DNA of 12,084 nt from CBDVBD01 sp965372135 (GTDB lineage Bacteria; Electryoneota; RPQS01; CBDVBD01). The translations under genes and the position numbers were made by a program. The notes under the pieces are model-generated. The model worked only from the letters and a program-made list of their open reading frames with translations, did not search any database and was not told where the DNA came from. The stretch covers positions 1-12,084 of the forward strand of contig CBDVBD010000099.1 of NCBI GenBank assembly GCA_965372135.1. Direction: 5' to 3'. Below, piece after piece: positions 5,807-12,084 of the stretch (positions are counted from its first letter, which is position 1; the number at the start of each line of letters is the position of its first letter).

Positions 5807-7714
5807 ATGTCGAATCGTGAACAAACATATCCGGTGGAAGTCGGCACCGTGCCGATGGAGGTACTGGAATCCAATGGGATTTCTCCCGATGGCATTGTCG
5901 TTGCGTTGCTGGATGACATCCTGGTGGATTTAAGCCTGCCTGTCCATGAGGGCGGGAGTTTAAGATTTCTGACCTTTGAGGACAATCAAGGTCGGGACAT
6001 CTACTGGCATTCCGCGGCTCATTTGATGGCGCAGGCGGTGACCGAACTCTATCCCAGCACCAAGTTGGGTTTCGGTCCCACTATCGATGGTGGTTTCTAC
6101 TATGATTTCGACATGGAAACACCCCTTTCCGTGGATGACCTGCCGGCTATCGAGGGACGGATGCGGGAAATCATCCAGCGGAATGAACCGATTACTCGTC
6201 AGGAGCTTACGTCCAGCGAAGCTGCCAAGCTGTTCGAAGAGAGTGGGGAAACTTATAAAGTCGAACACATATACGATATCGACGAAGATCTAACTATATA
6301 TCGTCAAGGGGATTTTGTCGATTTGTGCCGGGGTCCGCACCTGCCGTCCACCGGTTATATCGGCGAGATAAAGCTCTTGTCAGTTGCCGGTGCCTATTGG
6401 AAGGGCGACGAAACCCGTCCGATGCTGCAGCGGATTTACGGCACCGCTTATCCTACCAAGAAGCAGCTTAAGGCACACCTGCAGGCGATTGAGGAAGCGA
6501 AAAAACGCGACCACCGGAAGATCGGGAAACAGTTGGACTTGTTCAGCTTCCACCCGGAAGCGCCGGGATTTCCTTTCTGGCATCACAAAGGGAAAATCCT
6601 GCTGGAACAGATTATATCCTATTGGCGCGAAGTACATCGTCGTGACGGGTACCAGGAAATTCAAGCTCCCATTATTCTCAGCGAAGAGCTATGGCGGCGA
6701 AGTGGACATTGGGATCATTACCACGACAATATGTACTTTACCAAGATCGACGAGCGGGATTTCGCGGTCAAGCCCATGAACTGCCCCGGGCATTTGTTAA
6801 TCTACAAGACTCGGCAGTGGTCTTATCGAGACTTGCCGGTGAGATGGGCGGAATTAGGCTTAGTGCATCGTCATGAAAAAACCGGCACCTTGCATGGATT
6901 GTTCCGGGTGCGGATGATGACCCAGGATGATGCGCATATATTCTGCACCCCCGATCAGACTTCAGATGAAGTAATCGGATGCATGAATCTGCTGATGGAA
7001 ATCTATTCCACTTTTGGGTTTAAGGATTACTTAATCGAATTATCGACCCGCCCGGTGAAATCCATTGGTTCTGATGAGATGTGGGAACGAGCTGAGACTG
7101 CCCTGCGAAATGCCCTGGATCGCAGCGGTGTGGAGTACGACATCAACCCCGGCGAAGGCGCCTTTTATGGTCCTAAAATCGATTTCCATGTGCTGGATTG
7201 TCTGAAACGGTCGTGGCAATGCGGCACTATCCAGGTGGATTTTTCCATGCCGGAACGGTTTGAACTGGAATACGTCGATGCCGACGGCGAACGCAAAACC
7301 CCGGTGATGCTCCATCGTGCATTGCTGGGGACCTTGGAGCGCTGGGTAGGAATTGTGATCGAACATTACGGCGGGGATTTCCCCCTGTGGTTGGCGCCGG
7401 TGCAGGTTGCGGTATTGCCAATCACGGACAAGCAGGTTGGGTATGCTCAACAAGTCGCCGATAAACTTACCGAAGCCGGAATCCGGGTGGAGTGCGATTT
7501 TCGTAACGAGAAAATCGGGTACAAAATCCGGGAAGCGGAAACCGGGAAAATCCCTTGTATGTTGGTTATCGGCGCCAGGGAAGCTGAGGAAGATATGGTG
7601 ACCCTACGCCGTAGAAAAGTGGGTGATCTGGGGCAGATGGCTGTACCGGATCTGATCCAGGAGTTGACCGTAGAAATCGAAAGGAAAGAAGCCTATAGTG
7701 AGAAGACCCGCTGA
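5807..7714 (+). CDS. thrS: Threonine--tRNA ligase
   Basis: This cytoplasmic enzyme joins threonine to tRNA-Thr and edits mischarged Ser-tRNA-Thr. It has 635 residues and the full bacterial layout. A TGS domain spans about residues 7-60. The N2 editing domain carries H68 and H72 (HSAAH) and C174/H178 (CRGPH). The class II catalytic core follows, with zinc ligands C326 (PMNCPGH), H377 (QDDAHIFC) and the His in motif 3 near residue 503 (HRALLGTLERW), and R355 in the motif 2 region (HRHEKTGTLHG). The C-terminal anticodon-binding domain begins near PLWLAPVQV. An in-frame stop at 5795-5797 excludes a farther upstream start. No Shine-Dalgarno is visible before the ATG. It heads the conserved thrS-infC-rpmI-rplT cluster, and the stop lies inside the start region of infC. 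No T-box leader is seen. Confidence 0.98.
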   Translation: MSNREQTYPVEVGTVPMEVLESNGISPDGIVVALLDDILVDLSLPVHEGGSLRFLTFEDNQGRDIYWHSAAHLMAQAVTELYPSTKLGFGPTIDGGFYYDFDMETPLSVDDLPAIEGRMREIIQRNEPITRQELTSSEAAKLFEESGETYKVEHIYDIDEDLTIYRQGDFVDLCRGPHLPSTGYIGEIKLLSVAGAYWKGDETRPMLQRIYGTAYPTKKQLKAHLQAIEEAKKRDHRKIGKQLDLFSFHPEAPGFPFWHHKGKILLEQIISYWREVHRRDGYQEIQAPIILSEELWRRSGHWDHYHDNMYFTKIDERDFAVKPMNCPGHLLIYKTRQWSYRDLPVRWAELGLVHRHEKTGTLHGLFRVRMMTQDDAHIFCTPDQTSDEVIGCMNLLMEIYSTFGFKDYLIELSTRPVKSIGSDEMWERAETALRNALDRSGVEYDINPGEGAFYGPKIDFHVLDCLKRSWQCGTIQVDFSMPERFELEYVDADGERKTPVMLHRALLGTLERWVGIVIEHYGGDFPLWLAPVQVAVLPITDKQVGYAQQVADKLTEAGIRVECDFRNEKIGYKIREAETGKIPCMLVIGAREAEEDMVTLRRRKVGDLGQMAVPDLIQELTVEIERKEAYSEKTR

Positions 7715-8243
7715 GAAGGATCGTTCCAGAGACCGATCCCGACAGATTCGCACAAACGAACATATCAGAGCCCCGGAAGTGCGGGTGATTGATGCAGACG
7801 GTAACCAAGTGGGCATCATGCCGCCCGCCAAAGCGTTGTCACTGGCTGATGAGGCTGGACTGGATCTGGTAGAAATCGCCCCAGACGGAAAACCTCCGGT
7901 ATGCCGGATCATGGATTTTGGAAAGTACGTCTATGAACAACGCCGGAAAGAACGTTCCGCCCGTAAAAAACAGCATGTGGTCAAGGTTAAGGGAGTCCGG
8001 TTGACACCCAACATCGACTCCCATGACTTCAATTTCAAAAACAATGATGCCCGCAAATTCCTTGAACAGGGTCAAAAGGTACGCGTCTGGGTGCAATTCA
8101 AAGGACGATCCATCACTCACAGAGAGATCGGGTTGGAAATCTTGAACAAATTCACCGAAGAACTATCCGACATCGCTAAGGTGGAAGCCCCGCCCAAAAT
8201 GGAAGGACCACGAAACTTAGTGATGCTACTAACCAGAAAATAG
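7698..8243 (+). CDS. infC: Translation initiation factor IF-3
   Basis: IF-3 binds the 30S subunit, prevents 50S joining and proofreads the initiator tRNA and start codon. The 181-residue product has a basic N-terminal extension, then the N-domain (RTNEHIRAPEVRVID..., AGLDLVEIAPDGKPPVCRIMDFGKYVYE), a lysine-rich linker (RRKERSARKKQHVVKVKGVRL) and the C-domain (DSHDFNFKNNDARKFLEQGQKVRVWVQFKGR..., ending MLLTRK). The start is GTG at 7698, with AAGGA at 7681-7685 about 12 nt upstream. It overlaps the end of thrS by 17 nt. A non-AUG start is a known hallmark of infC, where it lets IF-3 limit its own synthesis. Here that autoregulation is inferred from the start codon alone. Confidence 0.96.
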   Translation: MRRPAEKDRSRDRSRQIRTNEHIRAPEVRVIDADGNQVGIMPPAKALSLADEAGLDLVEIAPDGKPPVCRIMDFGKYVYEQRRKERSARKKQHVVKVKGVRLTPNIDSHDFNFKNNDARKFLEQGQKVRVWVQFKGRSITHREIGLEILNKFTEELSDIAKVEAPPKMEGPRNLVMLLTRK

Positions 8244-8263
8244 AAAAGATAATAGAGATTACC

Positions 8264-8458
8264 ATGCCTAAGATGAGAACGAACCGTGCCGCCGCCAAGC
8301 GTTTCCGTAAAACCGGAACCGGGAAAATCCGGCGGAGTAAAGCATACGCCAGTCACATCCTGACAAAGAAGAGCAGATCTCGCAAACGCAAATTAGCCAA
8401 ACAGGGTTTGGTGGATCCGGCAGATAGTAAACGCGTACGCCGCATGATTGCACCTTGA
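8264..8458 (+). CDS. rpmI: 50S ribosomal protein L35 (bL35)
   Basis: This 64-residue, very basic protein begins MPKMRTNRAAAKRFRKTGTGKI and ends SKRVRRMIAP, the standard L35 pattern, at full length. It is a late-assembly component of the large ribosomal subunit. It lies 20 nt after infC and 63 nt before rplT, the conserved order. The Shine-Dalgarno is weak (only AGAG is visible upstream), which would fit coupling to infC translation. That is inference. Confidence 0.97.
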   Translation: MPKMRTNRAAAKRFRKTGTGKIRRSKAYASHILTKKSRSRKRKLAKQGLVDPADSKRVRRMIAP

Positions 8459-8521
8459 TGAAAATCATGGGCTCCACGGACATTATGTAGAGAATTAGAT
8501 AGAACAATAGAAGGTTAATCC

Positions 8522-8878
8522 ATGCCAAGAGCTAAACGTGCTGTAGCGTCCAGAGCCAGAAGACGGAAAGTCTTGAAACAAGCTAAAGGATATTTCGGGT
8601 CGAGGCACCGCCTGCTGCGGACCGCCCGTGAAACGGTATATAAATCCATGGAATACTCCTATCGGGATCGCCGGAATAAAAAACGTGATTTTCGGCGGTT
8701 GTGGATTACCCGTATCAATGCCGCCCTGCGTTCCGAAGGCTTAAGCTACTCTCAGTTTATGTGCCAGCTGAAAAATTCCCAGGTCGATCTGGATCGGAAG
8801 ATGTTAGCCGATCTCGCTGCACGGGATCCTAAAGGATTCCACGAGCTGGTGACCACTGTAACACAGGCAGAGGGATAA
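8522..8878 (+). CDS. rplT: 50S ribosomal protein L20 (bL20)
   Basis: At 118 residues this is normal for L20. The N-terminal basic extension (MPRAKRAVASRARRRKVLKQAKGYFGSRHRLLRTA) runs into 'YRDRRNKKRDFRRLWITRINAA', and the C-terminal half holds 'LSYSQFMCQLKNSQVDLDRKMLADLA'. It is needed for early 50S assembly. In Escherichia coli L20 also represses rpmI-rplT by binding their mRNA. An operator of that kind cannot be confirmed here, though the 63-nt spacer before it would be the place to look. AAGG at 8511-8514, 7 nt before the ATG, supports the start. Confidence 0.98.
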   Translation: MPRAKRAVASRARRRKVLKQAKGYFGSRHRLLRTARETVYKSMEYSYRDRRNKKRDFRRLWITRINAALRSEGLSYSQFMCQLKNSQVDLDRKMLADLAARDPKGFHELVTTVTQAEG

Positions 8879-8937
8879 TGATGATGATCCATAGTGACCA
8901 TAGTAGTATCACTAGTGCAGGATATCGATTTAGTTAG

Positions 8938-8968
8938 GAGGGGTAGGCGAACTCCACCCTTACCCCTC
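8938..8968 (+). repeat. Hairpin-forming inverted repeat after rplT
   Basis: GAGGGGTA (8938-8945) pairs perfectly with TACCCCTC (8961-8968) around a 15-nt loop. There is no T run after it. It precedes the rplT terminator and could be a stabilising 3' mRNA structure or one copy of a dispersed intergenic palindrome. Only one copy is in this window. Confidence 0.55.
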
Positions 8969-8974
8969 AGACAA

Positions 8975-9008
8975 AGCCCAAGAGATTTTCTTGGGCTCTT
9001 TAGTATTT
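8975..9008 (+). terminator. Rho-independent terminator between rplT and pheS
   Basis: AGCCCAAGA (8975-8983) pairs perfectly with TCTTGGGCT (8989-8997) across a 5-nt loop, followed by CTTTAGTATTT. The T tract is short and interrupted, so partial readthrough into pheS, which starts 41 nt beyond the stem, is possible. Confidence 0.75.
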
Positions 9009-9037
9009 AGCCGTTCCATATACCACTGGGGTATGAG

Positions 9038-10045
9038 ATGCAAGAAGCGATGGATGCCATTCAGCGGGAGTTCCGTACTGACATCATGACCGCTGACAAC
9101 CTCACAGCTTTAGAAGAACTCCGTCCCAAATTCTTCGGGCGGAAAGGGAAGATCAACGACCTGTTCCGTCAGATGCCTTCACTTGATCCAGCCGAAAGAC
9201 CGGCGATGGGTAAGGCGATCAACGACCTGCGCGATTCCCTGGAAGCGGAATATCAGACCCGCGTCCAGGAGTTGAAAGCCACCGTGTTCGACGGTATCAC
9301 CATCGATCCCACCCTGCCGGGACGGAAAGCCTTCCTGGGGCATTTGCATCCCTTGACCATCGTCGAAAACGAAGTTAAGGAAATCTTCCGGCACATGGGT
9401 TTCGTGGTGGAATCCGGTCCGGAAGTGGAAACGGTACACTACAATTTCGACATGTTGAATACTCCACCGTGGCATCCGGCGCGTGATGATACGGACACTC
9501 TTTATATCACGGATGACCTGTTACTTCGCACTGAAACCAGCCCGGTACAGATTCGGGTGATGGAGCGGCAGCCTCCACCGATACGGATGATCTCGCCCGG
9601 GCGGGTGTATCGCAATGAAAAGCCCGATGCCACCCATGGTGCTATGTTTATGCAGGTGGAAGGCTTGTTCGTGGACCAAGGCGTTAGTATGGCGGATTTG
9701 AAAGGCACCCTGCTGGAGTTCTACCGGCACTTGTTCGGTGCCGATACCAACATCCGGTTCCGTCCCCATTATTTCCCGTTTACCGAACCCTCCGCCGAGG
9801 TGGACGTGTCCTGCTTCATCTGCAAAGCCCGCGGCTGCCGGATGTGTGGAAATACCGGCTGGTTGGAAATGGGGGGATCGGGGATGGTGGATCCCAACGT
9901 GTTCGAAGGGATTGGCTACGACCCGGAAACCTATACCGGCTACGCCTTCGGGCTGGGAATCGAACGCATCGCCATGCGCAAATTCGGCATTGAAGACCTG
10001 CGCTGGTTCTACGAAAACGACTTAAGATTACTACGACAATTCTGA
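9038..10045 (+). CDS. pheS: Phenylalanine--tRNA ligase, alpha subunit
   Basis: This is the catalytic subunit of the alpha2beta2 synthetase that charges tRNA-Phe. It has 335 residues. An N-terminal antiparallel coiled coil (about residues 1-85, with FFGRKGKINDLF) contacts tRNA. The class II core contains RTETSPVQIRVM, motif 2 around R189-E194 (RVYRNE) with HGAMFMQVEGL, and motif 3 GLGIERIAM (near residues 305-313). A four-cysteine cluster, C259, C262, C267 and C270 (CFICKARGCRMC), sits before GNTGWLEM, as in many bacterial PheS proteins, and probably binds a metal or is structural. The ATG at 9038 has only a weak upstream GGGG. The alternative ATG at 9033 is out of frame. It is separated from pheT by an unusually long gap. 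Confidence 0.97.
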   Translation: MQEAMDAIQREFRTDIMTADNLTALEELRPKFFGRKGKINDLFRQMPSLDPAERPAMGKAINDLRDSLEAEYQTRVQELKATVFDGITIDPTLPGRKAFLGHLHPLTIVENEVKEIFRHMGFVVESGPEVETVHYNFDMLNTPPWHPARDDTDTLYITDDLLLRTETSPVQIRVMERQPPPIRMISPGRVYRNEKPDATHGAMFMQVEGLFVDQGVSMADLKGTLLEFYRHLFGADTNIRFRPHYFPFTEPSAEVDVSCFICKARGCRMCGNTGWLEMGGSGMVDPNVFEGIGYDPETYTGYAFGLGIERIAMRKFGIEDLRWFYENDLRLLRQF

Positions 10046-10231
10046 GGAAGATAGGTGATGCAGGGGTCCCCACCCTGCAGTCAAACGAACGTGTGCCGTC
10101 ACACACCCTTGTGTGACGGAATAATCCTGCGACTAACGGACTGGCAGACGAGGGCGTCTGCCTGCACGTTACATTGATGTGCTGTTTAAGTCAGCATAAA
10201 AGCACACTGAATATGCTTCCGTGAGGAAACC
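10046..10231 (+). repeat. Cluster of perfect hairpins in the pheS-pheT gap
   Basis: This 186-nt gap has no convincing ORF but contains three strong consecutive inverted repeats. TGCAGGG (10059-10065) pairs with CCCTGCA (10073-10079). CCGTCACACA (10096-10105) pairs with TGTGTGACGG (10110-10119) with a 4-nt loop. GGCAGACG (10143-10150) pairs with CGTCTGCC (10155-10162) with a 4-nt loop. A weaker fourth region can form TGTGCT (10178-10183) with AGCACA (10201-10206), or TGCTG (10180-10184) with CAGCA (10192-10196). None is followed by a T run, so they are not ordinary terminators. They may be REP-like dispersed palindromes or mRNA-stabilising or processing elements. Confidence 0.75.
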
Positions 10232-12084
10232 ATGGTATTAATTTCCTATGATTGGCTGAAGGACTTTATCGACCTCCCGGAATCGATGGATAAGGTTGCG
10301 GAAATGCTCACCATGCTGGGCATGGAAGTAGAAGCGACCACTGAATATTCCGCACCATTCAACGAATTAGAGGTGGTCGAAGTAGTTCGCGCTGAACAAC
10401 ATCCCAACGCGGACCGGTTGAAACTATGCCACGTGAAGACGTCAAAGGGCGAGTTGCCGGTGGTTTGTGGTGCACCCAATGTCAGTGACGGCATGAAGGC
10501 GGTCTGGGCACCCCCTGGAGTCATCCTGTCTGGCGAGTTTCAGGTGTCGGTGGCGACCATTCGCCAGCAGGAATCTCACGGCATGCTGTGTTCCGAAATG
10601 GAACTGCAACTGACGGAGGAGTCGGAAGGCATCATCGAAATGGATGCCGATCATGAAGTGGGACGTCCGGTCAGCGATTACCTGCCGTCCGAAGACGTGG
10701 TGTACACTTTGGAAATCACCATGAACCGCCCTGACTTGATGAGCCATTATGGTGTCGCTCGGGACTTGGCAGCTAAACTGCGTCGACCGCTACGTCGTCC
10801 CATCCCCGAATTCCAAGAATCCGACAAACCGACCTCCGACCGCATCAAAGTGACCATCGTCGATCCGGACCTGGGACCTCGGTATTGTGCCCGTGCGGTC
10901 GAGGGGGTCCAAATTGGGATGTCGCCGGTGCGAATGCGACAGCGGTTGGAACGGTGTGGTGTGAGGGCGCTGTCCAATGTGGTGGATGTGACCAACTACG
11001 TGATGCTGGAATATGGACACCCGCTGCACGCCTTCGATTTCCGGTTCATCGAACAGGATGAAATCCGGGTGGAACGTGCTAAACCTGGCGAAAAATTCAC
11101 CACCCTGGATGAAAAGGAATACCAGCTTGAAAACAACACGCTGTTGATTCGGGATGGGGTGAAAGGGGTAGCGCTGGCTGGCATCATGGGCGGGTTGAAT
11201 TCCCAAATCATGGGGGACACCCAGGATGTACTGATCGAATGCGCCTATTTCGAGCCGGTTTCGACACGACTAACCGCCAAGCGGTTGAATATGGCTACCG
11301 AAAGTTCCCGGCGCTTCGAGCGGGGGATGGATCCCGAAGCTCCGCCGTGGATCATCGATCGAGCCGCTCAACTGATTCAAGCCACATCGGGTGGAACCAT
11401 TTTAGGCGAAATAGTGGATGCCTATCCCCAGCCTGTCACGCCCCCAACCGTCACCTTACGTCCGGAACGGGTCACCGTTGTCACTTCCCTGGAAGTTCCC
11501 AAACCGGATGTGATCGCGATTATGGAGGGCTTGGGTGCAACAGTCACTGATCCGGATAAAGTTGAGTTTTTAATGCCCTCCTGGCGCCCGGATCTAACCC
11601 GTGAAATAGACTGCATCGAAGAAGTTGCCAGATTGTGGGGCTATGATCATATCCAGCCTCTACAGTTAAGCCATGTGGACTTAGCATTCAAACGTGATCC
11701 AAAGGAGCGGTTCATTGCATCCTTAGTGAAAGCATGGTCATCCTTGGGATTCACCGAAATATTAACCAACGCCATGGTGCCGTCACGATTGTTGACCGAC
11801 ACCACTCAGGAACCATGTGTGGTACGTAACCCCGCCACTGAGGATATGACCCATCTTCGTAGTGATCTCCTGGGTGGATTACTGGAAACCATCCGCTATA
11901 ACCGCAATCGCGGCGCCAAAGGACAGCGCATCTTCGAAGTAGGCAAAGTGTTCTGGATAGAAGATGGGCAAGTCCGCGAGGAGTACGAATTGGCTGGTGT
12001 AGTGTGGGGAATCCGAAACCCTTTGTTTTGGAAGGAAGGGGACAAGAATTCTGATTATTATGATATCAAAGGTTGCATAGAATT
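10232..12084 (+). CDS. pheT: Phenylalanine--tRNA ligase, beta subunit (3' end outside window)
   Basis: The frame is open for 617 codons to the window edge. Full PheT is usually about 800 residues, so roughly the last quarter is missing. The start ATG is preceded by GAGG at 10223-10226. It opens with MVLISYDWLKDFIDLP, the usual B1 start. A tRNA-binding OB domain follows (about residues 43-150, with EVVRAEQHPNADRLKLC and VVCGAPNV, and ending with ESHGMLCSEMEL). The B3/B4 editing region includes TMNRPDLMSHYGVARDLAA, VVDVTNYVMLEYGHPLHAFD and AGIMGG. Then come a B5 domain (VTLRPERVTVV..., MPSWRPDLTREIDCIEEVARLWGYD) and the start of the catalytic-like core (NPATEDMTHLRSDLLGGLLETIRYNRNRG). The subunit binds tRNA and hydrolyses Tyr-tRNA-Phe. 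No frameshift was found on reading it through. Confidence 0.97.
   Translation, partial: MVLISYDWLKDFIDLPESMDKVAEMLTMLGMEVEATTEYSAPFNELEVVEVVRAEQHPNADRLKLCHVKTSKGELPVVCGAPNVSDGMKAVWAPPGVILSGEFQVSVATIRQQESHGMLCSEMELQLTEESEGIIEMDADHEVGRPVSDYLPSEDVVYTLEITMNRPDLMSHYGVARDLAAKLRRPLRRPIPEFQESDKPTSDRIKVTIVDPDLGPRYCARAVEGVQIGMSPVRMRQRLERCGVRALSNVVDVTNYVMLEYGHPLHAFDFRFIEQDEIRVERAKPGEKFTTLDEKEYQLENNTLLIRDGVKGVALAGIMGGLNSQIMGDTQDVLIECAYFEPVSTRLTAKRLNMATESSRRFERGMDPEAPPWIIDRAAQLIQATSGGTILGEIVDAYPQPVTPPTVTLRPERVTVVTSLEVPKPDVIAIMEGLGATVTDPDKVEFLMPSWRPDLTREIDCIEEVARLWGYDHIQPLQLSHVDLAFKRDPKERFIASLVKAWSSLGFTEILTNAMVPSRLLTDTTQEPCVVRNPATEDMTHLRSDLLGGLLETIRYNRNRGAKGQRIFEVGKVFWIEDGQVREEYELAGVVWGIRNPLFWKEGDKNSDYYDIKGCIE

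Noticed and set aside
9812..9850. Four-cysteine cluster in PheS as a novel metal site
   Set aside because: The CxxC-x4-CxxC pattern before GWLE is common in bacterial PheS proteins, so it is noted in the annotation but not treated as new.

Overview
This window carries conserved bacterial housekeeping genes from a chromosome of moderate GC content, with two small, less familiar regions and several regulatory sites. It looks like a Gram-negative-type bacterium. There is a GldG-type ABC component next to a DUF4340 protein, a secreted phosphatase-like protein ending in a fibronectin type III-like domain, CIRCE-controlled groESL, and the thrS-infC-rpmI-rplT-pheS-pheT block. This mix fits an uncultured lineage of the FCB/Zixibacteria/KSB1 kind. 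The lineage is an inference without any database search and is weakly held.

Layout. Positions 1-1155 hold the 3' end of a GldG-like membrane protein gene and a full DUF4340 gene, closely spaced and probably one operon. Positions 1220-1798 encode a small secreted protein of unknown function. Positions 1849-4026 are a textbook heat-shock operon: a TTGACA-N17-TATATT promoter, a perfect CIRCE operator at the expected transcription start, groES, groEL with a Gly-Met tail, and a strong terminator. On the minus strand, 4038-5168 encodes a secreted alkaline phosphatase/nucleotide pyrophosphatase-fold enzyme that converges on groEL and may share its terminator.

Positions 5342-5746 hold a second TTGACA-N17-TATATT promoter, a structured leader of about 100 nt, tRNA-Leu(UAA), a hairpin terminator and tRNA-Val(GAC). 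Then follow thrS (5807), infC (GTG start overlapping the thrS end), rpmI and rplT, a double hairpin, pheS, an unusual 186-nt gap packed with perfect hairpins, and pheT, which runs off the window end. This block supplies translation components: two tRNAs, two aminoacyl-tRNA synthetases, an initiation factor and two 50S proteins.

I found no mobile element, CRISPR array, phage gene or clear new multi-gene system. The features most worth a second look are the hairpin cluster between pheS and pheT, the structured leader before tRNA-Leu, and the uncharacterised secreted protein at 1220-1798.
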